Shown here: one piece after another, positions 35,896 to 46,700 of the stretch
Layout: each line of letters begins with the position of its first letter
How positions within the stretch are numbered: position 1 is the first letter of the stretch
Notes under the pieces: model-generated
What the model was told of the DNA's origin: nothing
The model's input: only the letters and a program-made list of their open reading frames with translations
Database searches by the model: none
Program-made: the position numbers and the translations under genes
NCBI GenBank assembly: GCA_947488845.1
Contig: CANLBM010000001.1
Span: 310,001-374,000, forward strand
From: an uncultured Sphingomonadaceae bacterium
Lineage (GTDB): Bacteria; Pseudomonadota; Alphaproteobacteria; Sphingomonadales; Sphingomonadaceae
DNA: 64,000 nucleotides
Direction: 5' to 3'

Positions 35896-36264
35896 CTAGT
35901 TGAAACGGATATCGGCGATTGTGGCGAATGCCATTGCCAGCAACAAAACGCCGCCGGGATGCGGCCGGCGGAGCGCGGCGATGTTGGCCACACCTGACAG
36001 CGCAAAAATGGTCGCCGCCATGATCGGCAGCAGATCGCTGCCGGACTGCAGGCGGTTGAGCAGCACCGCTATGCCAAGCCCCGCCCAGGCCAGCGACGGT
36101 ATGTGGAAGACCGCACGAAGAATGTCGCGCATCGCCCGCGTGGCGAGCAGACCGGTCGTCCGCTCGCGATACAGCGGCCCGAGTATGACCCGTTCGCCGA
36201 GCACCGAATGGGCAATCGCGACGACCAGCCCAAGCAGCGCAACGATGGTTGCATAAACCGGCAT
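35896..36264 (-). CDS. Small membrane protein upstream of carotenoid oxygenase
   Basis: A 122-residue protein with about four hydrophobic segments (ATIVALLGLVVAIAHSVLG, FHIPSLAWAGLGIAVLL, LPIMAATIFALSGVANIAAL, VLLLAMAFATIADI). The family is not recognised. The ATG at 36264 has GGAGG at eight bases. It is the first gene of the unit with the carotenoid oxygenase. Confidence 0.8.
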   Translation of the reverse strand: MPVYATIVALLGLVVAIAHSVLGERVILGPLYRERTTGLLATRAMRDILRAVFHIPSLAWAGLGIAVLLNRLQSGSDLLPIMAATIFALSGVANIAALRRPHPGGVLLLAMAFATIADIRFN

Positions 36265-36311
36265 TGATGAAGCCTCCTTCCGTCTTGGCAAATCGACTCG
36301 CGATGTTTATG

Positions 36312-36347
36312 ATGTTAACATGACAAGCAATGATAACAGTGTCAACA
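36312..36347. promoter_or_regulatory. Putative operator between carotenoid-oxygenase unit and tetR
   Basis: A perfect 10-bp palindrome ATGTTAACAT (36312-36321) and a second imperfect dyad TGATAACAGTGTCAACA (36331-36347) lie in the 105-bp divergent gap, in a position suited to a TetR repressor. Confidence 0.5.
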
Positions 36348-36369
36348 TAAGAGTTCCGGAAAGCAAAAC

Positions 36370-36975
36370 ATGCTTCCAAATCTTCCAATGTCAGGCCTTC
36401 CGGTGAACGCGCCCTATCATCATGGCGACCTGCGCGCCGCGGCACTGCAAATGGGGATGGAACGGCTGGAAAGTCAGGAGCAACCCGACCTTGGGTTGCG
36501 CGCGCTTGCCCGCGACCTGGGCGTCTCGGCAACCGCGCTTTACCGCCATTTCCCGAACAAGGACGCCTTGCTCGATGCGCTGGCGCTGGAAGGCCTCAAC
36601 CGGCTGGGCCGGAGCCAGGCGGAAGCGGCCACGAAAGCCGGCGGCGGCCGTGACGGCTTTACGGAAGTGGGTATTACCTATGTGGAATGGGCGGTCGAAC
36701 ACCCCGCATTGCTGCGGCTGATCTACAATCGCGTCGGTCAGGTCGATCTCGCCGCCGACGATCCCTCCGTCATGGGCGAAGCCTTGTACCAGCTCCGCAC
36801 CGGCATTGCCGCGACCATGCCGGACGGAATGTCAAAGGACCAACGCGCCGCCGCCGCGCTCCACGCATGGTCCCTGGTCCACGGGCTGGCGATGCTGATT
36901 CTTGATGGGCAGGTGCCCTATGATCCGGCGATGGTGCGCAAAGTGGTTCTGATGACGGATTTCAGAGACTGCTGA
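36370..36975 (+). CDS. TetR/AcrR family regulator
   Basis: A 201-residue repressor. The N-terminal helix-turn-helix reads YHHGDLRAAALQMGMERLE then LRALARDLGVSATALYRHFPNKDALLDAL; the C-terminus fits the TetR_C WHG-type domain (AALHAWSLVHGLAMLILDG). It is divergent from the membrane protein/carotenoid oxygenase unit, which is its likely target. The start may instead be the second Met (residue 7). Confidence 0.9.
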   Translation: MLPNLPMSGLPVNAPYHHGDLRAAALQMGMERLESQEQPDLGLRALARDLGVSATALYRHFPNKDALLDALALEGLNRLGRSQAEAATKAGGGRDGFTEVGITYVEWAVEHPALLRLIYNRVGQVDLAADDPSVMGEALYQLRTGIAATMPDGMSKDQRAAAALHAWSLVHGLAMLILDGQVPYDPAMVRKVVLMTDFRDC

Positions 36976-37072
36976 CTCTTCGCACGAACCGGATGCTGTT
37001 GTGCTTAACCCGCCTTTTACATGCTTCTGCTAGCGTTGCGCAGCCAAGGTTTAAACAGGGTTGAAAACAAGA

Positions 37073-39055
37073 ATGATGCGGAGTCTCTTCACCAGAAGCG
37101 ATATCGGGGGAAAGCACTTTTGGGGAGTTTTTCTTGTCCTGATCTGCGTGCTTGCCGCGCTGGAACTCGCCCTCGCCGACCGCAAATATGGATTATTTAC
37201 CGGCGGCTTTGGCCAGTCGCAGGCGATCGACACGTTCGGCGAACGGGCCATCTTCCTTATCGGCTACATCTCTTCCATGGCCATGCTGGTCATCGGTACA
37301 TGGTGGATCATCGTCCGGCTGTTTCGCAGCCAAAGGTCATGGCCGCCCCTGTTCTTTCTGGCGACCATCGTCGGCGGAACCTATATCCTGCTGCTCGCCC
37401 TGACCTTCCAGCTCCACCAATATTTCAGCGATACGATAAGCTTCACGCTGATGGCCAATCTCGGCGGCGGCAGCCTGGCCGACGCCCTGCTTTTCGCTTC
37501 CAACGAAATCTTCCTTGGCATCGCCGCGCTGGTTGTCGGCCTGTTGGCCTATATCCATATATTCCGGCTCCTGTCCCGCAAATTCCCGGTACGCGCCTAC
37601 CATATCGCATGGTCAGCGCATGGCCGCACGTTCATCGGCCTATTTCTCTCCACCCTGCTTCTTGCCACTGCGGTGCCTGCAGCGCCTGCCGACGTGCGAA
37701 ATGGCCTGAACCGCACGCTGGCATGGGGCCTGTTCGCCCGGGCCGCCAACCGACTGACCGACTTTGATAATGATGGCTATGGCTGGATATCCGGCATGCC
37801 GGACCGGCATCCGTTCAACGGCGCCCGCTATCCGCTAGCATTGGATATCCCCGGAAACGGTATCGACGAGGATGGCTTTGGCGGCGATCTGCAACTGGCT
37901 GCGACGACACCGCAACCGCCAATCACATTGATATCGGGCAAACGCCCCCATCTCGTCCTGATTGTCATGGAGAGCGCACGATATGATGTCATTGGCAAGC
38001 GGATCAACGGCAAGCCGGTTGCGCCAAATCTAGAAGCCATTGCCAAATCCGGAAGCCTTGTTTCCCCGGCATTCAGCCATGTCGGCTTTACCACCGCATC
38101 GCTCAAATCGCTGTTTGGCGGCGCGCTGCAACCGGCAAGGGGATCTCCCTCGCTATTCCGCGAGCTCAAATCCAGCGGCTATGAAATTGCTGTTTTCTCC
38201 GGACAGCCCGAAGATTTCGGGGACATTTCAACGACCGTGGGCATGCGCGACAACGCCAATATCTTTATCGACGGCGACAGGTTGAAACATCTGCGCGCGT
38301 TCAGCAACAGCGCACAAGGTTCGATCCTGATTGACGAGAAACATCTGCTCAAAGCCTTTGCCGACGAATATCAGCAGCCGACAAAATGGGACCAGCCGCA
38401 ATTTCTCTATTTCAATTTCCAGTCACCGCATTTCCCCTATTTCCACGAGGGAATGCCGCTCACTTTGATCGACAAGCCCCTGCCCCGGTCCGAGATCGGC
38501 GCCGACAAGCGGGACCAACTGCAGCAGACCTACTGGAACGCCGTCCATTATTCGGATCGCCAACTGGGCGCACTGGTTTCGCGGCTGAAGCGGGATGGCG
38601 TGTGGGACAACAGCGTGGTTGTTATCACTGGCGATCATGGCGAAGACCTGTTTGAAGAAGGCTTTCTCGGCCACGGCCACAATATCAATATCCGCCAGAA
38701 CGCCACATTTTTCGTCACCAACCGCCTGGGCGTCGCAGCCGACGGCCCGATAGGCATGAGCGACTACCGCGCCATCATATTGTCGTTGCTCAGGAATGAG
38801 AAACCGGACATCCCTGCAAAACCGGTACTTATGACGGTCGGCGACCTCAATCGTCCCACGCAAATCGGCATTGCCGAAGGCGCATCGAATATTACCTCGT
38901 TACGGCTCGACACCGGCGAGGCTTGCATGGTCGAAAAAGGCCAGTGCGCCAATGCGAACGGCTTGGCAGGAGATTTCAAGCATCGCGTAGACCGGCTGGT
39001 CCGCATCTGGGGATCGGCGAGATGGCAAGACCGGGCGAAGCAGGCACCCGATTGA
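37073..39055 (+). CDS. LtaS-like membrane sulfatase/phosphoglycerol transferase
   Basis: A 660-residue protein. Five membrane helices occupy about residues 15-210, then a periplasmic alkaline-phosphatase-fold domain. Metal and catalytic features include LIVMESARYDV (about 299), the nucleophile region HVGFTTASLKSLFGG, and VITGDHGEDLFEEGFLGHGHN (about 520). Before the enzyme domain is a Ca-binding-like DFDNDGYGWISG (about 229) and NGIDEDGFGGD pair, which is unusual. It may transfer phosphoglycerol or phosphoethanolamine to a glycan, or remove sulfate. The start ATG at 37073 is chosen over a TTG at 37061. Located just before rpoB. Confidence 0.87.
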   Translation: MMRSLFTRSDIGGKHFWGVFLVLICVLAALELALADRKYGLFTGGFGQSQAIDTFGERAIFLIGYISSMAMLVIGTWWIIVRLFRSQRSWPPLFFLATIVGGTYILLLALTFQLHQYFSDTISFTLMANLGGGSLADALLFASNEIFLGIAALVVGLLAYIHIFRLLSRKFPVRAYHIAWSAHGRTFIGLFLSTLLLATAVPAAPADVRNGLNRTLAWGLFARAANRLTDFDNDGYGWISGMPDRHPFNGARYPLALDIPGNGIDEDGFGGDLQLAATTPQPPITLISGKRPHLVLIVMESARYDVIGKRINGKPVAPNLEAIAKSGSLVSPAFSHVGFTTASLKSLFGGALQPARGSPSLFRELKSSGYEIAVFSGQPEDFGDISTTVGMRDNANIFIDGDRLKHLRAFSNSAQGSILIDEKHLLKAFADEYQQPTKWDQPQFLYFNFQSPHFPYFHEGMPLTLIDKPLPRSEIGADKRDQLQQTYWNAVHYSDRQLGALVSRLKRDGVWDNSVVVITGDHGEDLFEEGFLGHGHNINIRQNATFFVTNRLGVAADGPIGMSDYRAIILSLLRNEKPDIPAKPVLMTVGDLNRPTQIGIAEGASNITSLRLDTGEACMVEKGQCANANGLAGDFKHRVDRLVRIWGSARWQDRAKQAPD

Positions 39056-39110
39056 AGCCTATCCGCGCAATCTGATGTCTGCGGGGCGAAATGAACGCCA
39101 TCATACCCCC

Positions 39111-39139
39111 TTGACCGAAAGCCGGTACATCCCTATATC
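39111..39139 (+). promoter_or_regulatory. Promoter-like element for rpoB-rpoC
   Basis: TTGACC, exactly 17 bases, TATATC. It lies about 200 bp before the rpoB start in the gap after the sulfatase gene. It gives rpoBC their own promoter, needed because rplJL are 7.4 kb away. Confidence 0.7.
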
Positions 39140-39335
39140 CCGCGCTCACCACAGATTTCGAGACAGGGCGTGCAGTCGCGCGGCGCGCCAGAAGAAATGA
39201 AATTTGCACGGTTTTCAGGACGCTAAAAAGCTGCAGTTTCCATGCTTTGGGAACATGCGGCTTTTGTCGTCTTGATGCGTCTCCACATTTTGATTTTCCG
39301 CTGGTTTTCCGGCGATGGCGAGAAGGCAAAACTTT

Positions 39336-42300
39336 ATGGCTACCCAAGCAGCTTCGGTCAAAACGACGGCTCCGACCCCCACCCGCAAGAAACGCATCCG
39401 CAAGATTTTCGGCGACATTCACGAAGTCATCGAAATGCCGAATCTCATCGAGGTTCAGCGCGAATCATATGAGCAGTTTCTGCGTTCGGATCCTTCGATC
39501 GGATATGTTTCCGGCCTGGAAAAGACGCTGCGCAGCGTTTTCCCGATCCGCGATTTTGCCGGCACCGCCGAGATGGACTTCGTCAACTATCAGCTCGAAG
39601 ATCCCAAATATAATGTCGAGGAATGCCGCCAGCGGGGCATCACCTATGCCGCGCCGATGAAGGTAACCCTTCGCCTGATCGTGTTCGAGGTCGATCCCGA
39701 AACGGAAGCGCGTTCGGTTCTCGATATCAAGGAACAGGACGTTTATATGGGCGACATGCCTTTGATGACCAAGAACGGTACGTTCGTCATCAACGGCACA
39801 GAGCGCGTCATTGTCAGCCAGATGCACCGTTCGCCCGGCGTATTGTTTGACCATGACCGCGGCAAGACCCACTCCTCCGGCAAATTCCTGTTCGCTGCCC
39901 GCGTCATTCCTTACCGCGGCAGTTGGCTCGACTTTGAATTTGACGCGAAAGACATCGTCAACGTCCGTATCGATCGCAAGCGCAAGCTGCCGGTGACCGC
40001 ATTGCTGCGTTCGCTCGGCGACGCGATCCTCGAAGTCAAAGAAAAGAAGCCTGATTTCAAAGTCGGCGAGATGGTCCGCGTCGCGGGCATGAAACAGCCA
40101 GCCGAAATTCTCGAAGTCGAGGGCAACCTGATCACCATCCGTGAGCCAATGGGTGCGATCGACGTGCAGGGCAAGATCGAAGACGAAGGCCGCACCAAAA
40201 GCGCGCAGCTGGTCAAGATCGTCAAGCAGGGCTATTCGGAAGAAGATATCCTCAACCTGTTTTACGAGCGCATCGTTTACAAGCGCGCGAAAGACGGCTG
40301 GACCATACCTTTCGTCGCCGAGCAATGGCGCGGCATCAAGCCAACCTTTGACATTGTCGACGCGCAGAGCGGTGAAGTTGTTTTTGAAGCGACCACCAAG
40401 ATCACGCCGCGCGCCGCGAAAAAGGCCGAAACCGATGGCATGACAAACATCGTCATCCCGACCGAGGAAATTTTCGGTCGCTACAGCGCCTTTGATCTGA
40501 TCAACGAGAAAACCGGCGAAATCTACATCGAAGCCGGTGACGAAGTAACCGCGGAAAATCTTGAAAAGATTGACAATGCCGGCATCGACGCGCTCGAATT
40601 GCTCGACATCGACCACGTGATGACCGGTCCCTGGATCCGCAACACGCTGAAGGTCGACAAGGCCGAAGATCGTGATGGCGCCCTGTCTGACATTTACCGC
40701 GTCATGCGTCCCGGTGAACCACCAACGCGCGAAACCGCAGAAGCTCTGTTCGAAGGTCTTTTCTTCGACCCGGAACGCTATGACCTCTCCGCTGTTGGCC
40801 GCGTAAAACTCAACATGCGTCTCGAACTGGATGCGCCTGCTGACTATACAATCCTGCGCAAGGAAGACATTCTCGCGGTTGTCAAAACTCTCGTCGATCT
40901 GAAAGACGGCAAGGGCGAAGTCGATGATATCGACAATCTCGGCAACCGTCGTGTCCGTTCCGTTGGCGAATTGCTGGAAAACCAGTATCGCGTCGGTCTT
41001 CTCCGCATGGAGCGCGCCGTCAAGGAGCGCATGAGCAGCGTAGACGTATCCACCGTGATGCCGAACGATCTGATCAATGCGAAGCCTGCCGTTGCAACGG
41101 TGCGTGAATTCTTCGGCTCCTCGCAGCTGTCGCAGTTCATGGATCAGACCAATCCGCTTTCGGAAGTCACCCATAAGCGCCGGGTATCAGCATTGGGCCC
41201 CGGTGGTCTGACCCGCGAACGTGCCGGCTTTGAAGTCCGCGACGTTCACCCGACCCATTATGGCCGTATCTGCCCGATTGAAACGCCTGAAGGCCCGAAC
41301 ATCGGTCTGATCAACTCTCTGGCATCGTTCAGCCGCGTCAACCAATATGGCTTTATCGAAACGCCATATCGGAAAGTCGTCGACAACAAGGTGACCGACG
41401 ATGTTGTCTATCTCTCCGCGATGGAAGAGCAGAAGCACACCGTGGCTCAGGCAAACGCCGAACTGACCGAAGACGGCAGCTTTGTGGAGGAAATCGTTTC
41501 CTCGCGTCAGGCTGGCGAATTCCTGATGGCGCCTCGCGATATCATCACGCTGATGGACGTCAGTCCGAAACAGCTGGTGTCGGTTGCTGCCTCGCTCATT
41601 CCATTCCTGGAAAATGATGACGCCAACCGCGCGCTCATGGGATCCAACATGCAACGTCAGGCTGTGCCTTTGGTGAAAGCCGAAGCACCGTTTGTCGGCA
41701 CCGGCATGGAAGAAACCGTAGCCCGCGACTCTGGCGCCGCCATTGCTGCGAAACGCTCCGGTATTGTCGATCAGGTGGATGCAACCCGCATCGTCATCCG
41801 CGCATCGGACGCAGTGGAGGCTGGCAAATCCGGCGTGGACATCTACACGCTGCAGAAATTCCAGCGTTCCAACCAGAACACCTGCATCAACCAGCGTCCG
41901 CTGGTGAAGGTTGGCGAGATCGTCCAGCAGGGCGACACGATTGCTGACGGTCCATCCACCGATATGGGTGAACTGGCGCTGGGCAAGAATAGCCTCGTCG
42001 CTTTCATGCCCTGGAATGGCTACAACTACGAGGATAGTATCCTCATCTCCGAACGGATCGTGAAAGACGACGTCTTCACCTCGATCCATATCGAAGAATT
42101 CGAAGTCATGGCTCGCGACACCAAGCTTGGCCCTGAAGATATCACCCGTGATATTCCCAACGTCGGCGAGGAGGCGCTTCGCAACCTCGACGAAGCGGGC
42201 ATTGTCTATATTGGTGCTGAAATCGAACCGGGCGATATTCTCGTCGGCAAGATCACGCCAAAGGGTGAAAGTCCGATGACGCCGGAAGAAAAACTTCTAC

Positions 42301-43727
42301 GCGCCATTTTCGGTGAAAAAGCCTCGGACGTTCGCGACACATCTTTGCGCCTCCATCCTGGTGTCGCCGGTACGGTTGTCGAAGTTCGTGTGTTCAACCG
42401 CCACGGCATCGACAAGGACGAACGCGCTCTGGCGATCGAACGCGAAGAAATTGGCCGGTTTACCAAGGATCGTGACGACGAACGCGCCATCCTGAACCGT
42501 GCGACCTTCAATACGTTGAAAGACATGTTGATCGGTCAGACCGCCACTTCCGCGCCGAAGCCTATGAAGAAGGGCGCTGAAATCACCGAGGAAAGCCTCT
42601 CCGAACTGGAGCAGGTCGACTGGTGGAAGATTGCAGTCAAGGACGATCAGGTTCAGTCCGATTTCGAAGCCACTCGTCAGCAATATGACGAAGCGATCAA
42701 GCTCATCAACGAACGGTTCGAAGACCGTCGCGAGAAGCTCGAACGCGGCGACGAACTCGCTCCGGGCGTGTTGAAGATGGTCAAGGTCTTTGTCGCAGTG
42801 AAGCGCAAGCTGCAACCAGGCGACAAAATGGCAGGCCGTCACGGCAACAAGGGGGTTATCTCCCGAATCCTGCCACAGGAAGACATGCCGTTTCTCGAAG
42901 ACGGTACACCGGTTGACATCGTGCTCAACCCATTGGGTGTGCCATCGCGAATGAACGTCGGACAGATTTTCGAAACCCACTTGGGCTGGGCCGCACGTGG
43001 TCTCGGCCAACAGGTTACCGAAGCTCTCGAAGAATGGCGCCTCGCCAACCCCGATCCCAAGGCGGCACCACCGCCAGATGCGGTCAAGGAACGGCTCAAG
43101 GTCATTTACGGCGAACAATATCATGCCGATATCGATAGCCGTGATACAGCCGAGATCGTCGAAATGGTCGGCCATCTTCGCCACGGTATCCCGATGGGTA
43201 CGCCGGTATTTGATGGTGCGCACGAAAGCGATATTTCCGACATGCTCGAACTGGCAGGTCTGGATCGCAGCGGTCAGGTCAATCTTTATGATGGCCGGAC
43301 CGGCGACAAGTTCGATCGCAAGGTGACCGTGGGCTATATTTACATGCTCAAGCTGCACCATCTGGTCGACGACAAGATCCACGCTCGTTCGATTGGCCCT
43401 TACAGCCTTGTCACGCAGCAACCTCTCGGCGGTAAAGCGCAGTTTGGTGGACAGCGTTTCGGGGAAATGGAAGTCTGGGCATTGCAGGCATATGGCGCGG
43501 CTTACACGTTGCAGGAAATGCTGACGGTCAAGTCCGATGACGTGATCGGCCGGACTAAGGTTTACGAAGCGATCGTCAAGGGTGACGATACGTTCGAAGC
43601 CGGCGTACCGGAAAGCTTCAACGTTCTGGTCAAGGAAATGCGGTCGCTCGGCCTCAACATCCAGCTCTCCAGCTTTGGTGACGATGATGATGAGACGGAC
43701 GATGGAATTGCGATAGCGGCGGAGTGA
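39336..43727 (+). CDS. rpoB: RNA polymerase beta subunit
   Basis: Core catalytic subunit of RNA polymerase. At 1463 residues it is longer than E. coli RpoB (1342). The rifampicin region is visible as [25 protein letters not shown], followed by [20 protein letters not shown]-type sequence, and [13 protein letters not shown] near the active site. An insertion lies at about residues 229-299, between [11 protein letters not shown] and [12 protein letters not shown], which are adjacent in E. coli (RALNYTTEQILDLFFE). It begins [18 protein letters not shown] and looks beta-rich. The ATG at 39336 has AGAAGG upstream. rpoC follows after 63 bp. Confidence 0.99.
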   Translation: MATQAASVKTTAPTPTRKKRIRKIFGDIHEVIEMPNLIEVQRESYEQFLRSDPSIGYVSGLEKTLRSVFPIRDFAGTAEMDFVNYQLEDPKYNVEECRQRGITYAAPMKVTLRLIVFEVDPETEARSVLDIKEQDVYMGDMPLMTKNGTFVINGTERVIVSQMHRSPGVLFDHDRGKTHSSGKFLFAARVIPYRGSWLDFEFDAKDIVNVRIDRKRKLPVTALLRSLGDAILEVKEKKPDFKVGEMVRVAGMKQPAEILEVEGNLITIREPMGAIDVQGKIEDEGRTKSAQLVKIVKQGYSEEDILNLFYERIVYKRAKDGWTIPFVAEQWRGIKPTFDIVDAQSGEVVFEATTKITPRAAKKAETDGMTNIVIPTEEIFGRYSAFDLINEKTGEIYIEAGDEVTAENLEKIDNAGIDALELLDIDHVMTGPWIRNTLKVDKAEDRDGALSDIYRVMRPGEPPTRETAEALFEGLFFDPERYDLSAVGRVKLNMRLELDAPADYTILRKEDILAVVKTLVDLKDGKGEVDDIDNLGNRRVRSVGELLENQYRVGLLRMERAVKERMSSVDVSTVMPNDLINAKPAVATVREFFGSSQLSQFMDQTNPLSEVTHKRRVSALGPGGLTRERAGFEVRDVHPTHYGRICPIETPEGPNIGLINSLASFSRVNQYGFIETPYRKVVDNKVTDDVVYLSAMEEQKHTVAQANAELTEDGSFVEEIVSSRQAGEFLMAPRDIITLMDVSPKQLVSVAASLIPFLENDDANRALMGSNMQRQAVPLVKAEAPFVGTGMEETVARDSGAAIAAKRSGIVDQVDATRIVIRASDAVEAGKSGVDIYTLQKFQRSNQNTCINQRPLVKVGEIVQQGDTIADGPSTDMGELALGKNSLVAFMPWNGYNYEDSILISERIVKDDVFTSIHIEEFEVMARDTKLGPEDITRDIPNVGEEALRNLDEAGIVYIGAEIEPGDILVGKITPKGESPMTPEEKLLRAIFGEKASDVRDTSLRLHPGVAGTVVEVRVFNRHGIDKDERALAIEREEIGRFTKDRDDERAILNRATFNTLKDMLIGQTATSAPKPMKKGAEITEESLSELEQVDWWKIAVKDDQVQSDFEATRQQYDEAIKLINERFEDRREKLERGDELAPGVLKMVKVFVAVKRKLQPGDKMAGRHGNKGVISRILPQEDMPFLEDGTPVDIVLNPLGVPSRMNVGQIFETHLGWAARGLGQQVTEALEEWRLANPDPKAAPPPDAVKERLKVIYGEQYHADIDSRDTAEIVEMVGHLRHGIPMGTPVFDGAHESDISDMLELAGLDRSGQVNLYDGRTGDKFDRKVTVGYIYMLKLHHLVDDKIHARSIGPYSLVTQQPLGGKAQFGGQRFGEMEVWALQAYGAAYTLQEMLTVKSDDVIGRTKVYEAIVKGDDTFEAGVPESFNVLVKEMRSLGLNIQLSSFGDDDDETDDGIAIAAE

Positions 43728-43790
43728 AGCACTAGCGTCACGCCACGCAGCATTTCAAATTTGGGGCGAACGCCCAAGAGGAATTAAGTC

Positions 43791-46700
43791 ATGAATCAAG
43801 TATCAAATTTCGCAAATCCGATCGCAAAGGTGGAAACATTTGACCAGATCCAGATCGGTCTTGCATCGCCAGAGCGTATCCGCAGCTGGTCCTTTGGTGA
43901 GATCAAGAAGCCGGAAACCATCAACTACCGGACATTCAAGCCGGAACGTGACGGCCTGTTCTGCGCGCGCATCTTTGGTCCGGTAAAGGATTACGAATGC
44001 CTGTGCGGTAAATATAAGCGCATGAAATACAAGGGCATCGTCTGCGAAAAATGCGGTGTCGAAGTTACGGTTACCAAGGTTCGCCGGGAACGCATGGGTC
44101 ATATCGACCTGGCCGCTCCTGTCGCGCATATCTGGTTCCTGAAATCCCTGCCATCGCGCATCGGCCTGCTGCTCGACATGCAGCTCAAGCAGCTTGAGCG
44201 CGTGCTATATTTCGAAAGCTACGTGGTTATCGAACCCGGTTTGACGGCTCTGGAAAAATTCCAGCTGCTGACCGAAGACGAAATGCTCGAAGCGCAGGAT
44301 GAATATGGCGAGGACGCTTTCTCTGCCGGTATCGGTGCAGAAGCAGTCAAGATCATGCTTCAGGACCTCGATCTGAAGCAGGAACGCGACGACCTGATGG
44401 AAGATCTGCGCACGACCAAGTCGACGCTGAAGCCCAAGAAGATCATCAAACGACTGAAAGTGGTCGAAAGCTTTATCGACTCCGGCAACAAGCCGGAATG
44501 GATGATCCTTGAAATCATTCCAGTGATCCCGCCAGAACTGCGCCCGCTGGTGCCTCTGGATGGTGGCCGCTTCGCGACCTCCGATCTCAACGATCTCTAT
44601 CGCCGCGTGATCAACCGGAACAACCGTTTGAAGCGCCTGATGGAACTGCGCGCACCAGATATCATCGTCCGTAACGAGAAGCGTATGCTTCAGGAATCTG
44701 TTGATGCATTGTTTGACAATGGCCGTCGTGGCCGGACCATCACCGGTGCCAACAAACGTCCGCTGAAATCCTTGTCCGACATGCTCAAGGGTAAACAGGG
44801 CCGTTTCCGTCAGAACCTTCTCGGCAAGCGCGTCGATTATTCCGGTCGTTCGGTTATCGTAACCGGTCCCGAGCTGAAATTGCATCAATGTGGTTTGCCG
44901 AAGAAAATGGCCCTGGAACTGTTCAAGCCGTTCATCTACGCGCGCCTTGACGCCAAGGGCCTCTCGATGACGCTCAAGCAGGCCAAGAAATGGGTCGAAA
45001 AAGAGCGCAAGGAAGTCTGGGATATTCTGGAAGAAGTGATCCGCGAACATCCCGTGATGCTGAACCGCGCACCAACGCTTCACCGTCTGGGTATCCAGGC
45101 GTTCGAACCGGTATTGATCGAAGGCAAAGCGATCCAGCTTCACCCGCTGGTCTGTTCCGCCTTCAACGCCGACTTTGACGGCGACCAAATGGCGGTCCAC
45201 GTTCCACTGAGCCTCGAGGCCCAGCTGGAAGCACGTGTCCTGATGATGTCGACCAACAACATCCTCTCGCCAGCAAACGGCAAGCCGATCATCGTTCCTT
45301 CGCAGGACATGGTTCTCGGCATCTATTATCTGACGATGGATCGCAAAGGCGAACCAGGCGAAGGCATGTTGCTCGCCGATATGGCCGAAGTCCATCAGGC
45401 ACTGGAAATTGGCGCGGTGACCTTGCACTCCAAGATCACCACCCGGGTTCCGCAAACCGACGAGGACGGCAACCCCATCCTCAAGCGTTTCGAAACCACG
45501 CCCGGCCGTCTGCTGATTGCCGAATGTCTGCCGAAATCGCATCTGGTTCCGTTCGACATCGTCAACCGCTTGCTGACCAAGAAAGAAGTCGGCGACGTGA
45601 TTGACCAGGTCTATCGTCACACCGGCCAGAAAGACACGGTCCTGTTCGCCGATGCGATCATGGGTCTTGGCTTCCGCCACGCTTGCCGTGCCGGTATTTC
45701 CTTCGGCAAGGATGACATGATCATTCCTGACTCCAAGGACAAGACGGTCGAAGATACCCGCACGCTGGTTGCTGACTATGAACAGCAATATCAGGACGGG
45801 CTGATCACCCAGCAGGAAAAATATAACAAGGTGATCGATGCCTGGTCCCGCTGTGGTGACACGGTTGCGAACGCGATGATGGACGAGCTGGCCGCGACGC
45901 CAGAGGACGAACATGGCCGCGAGCGCGAGATCAACGCCATCTACATGATGAGCCACTCCGGCGCACGTGGTTCGCCAGCACAGATGAAACAGCTGGGCGG
46001 TATGCGTGGTCTGATGGCGAAACCTTCCGGCGAGATTATTGAAACACCGATTATCTCGAACTTTAAGGAAGGCCTGACGGTTCTCGAATATTTCAACTCC
46101 ACCCACGGTGCCCGTAAAGGTCTGGCGGATACGGCGTTGAAAACAGCCAACTCGGGTTATCTGACTCGTCGTCTGGTTGACGTTTCGCAGGATTGTACCA
46201 TCGTCGAAGTCGATTGCGGCACCGAAAATGCGCTGGAGATGAAAGCTATCGTCCAGGGCGGTTCGGTTATCGCATCGCTTGGCGAACGTATCCTTGGCCG
46301 GACAATGGCTGAAGATATTGTCGACAGCAAAGACGACAGTGTAGTGATCAAGTCCGGCACGTTGCTCGACGAAGCCGCTATTCTCGTGATCGAGGAACTC
46401 GGCATCCAGTCCGCGCGCATTCGTTCGCCGCTGGTCTGCGAATCCAAAATGGGCGTCTGCGGCACCTGCTACGGTCGCGATCTTGCTCGCGGTACACCGG
46501 TGAATATCGGTGAAGCGGTTGGCGTTATTGCGGCTCAGTCAATCGGTGAGCCAGGCACGCAGCTAACGATGCGTACCTTCCACATCGGCGGCGCGGCGCA
46601 GCTCAACGAGCAATCCAATCTGGAATCGGTGGCAGAAGGCAAGGTCGAATATCGCGACATGCCGGTCATCGAAGACAAGAACGGACGCTTCCTGTCTCTG

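Noticed and set aside
39465-41174. 569-codon minus-strand frame inside rpoB
   Set aside because: Exactly opposite a clear rpoB reading frame; its length is a side effect of rpoB codon usage.
44205-46106. 633-codon minus-strand frame inside rpoC
   Set aside because: Antisense to conserved rpoC sequence, no recognisable domain, His/Phe/Asp-rich shadow composition.
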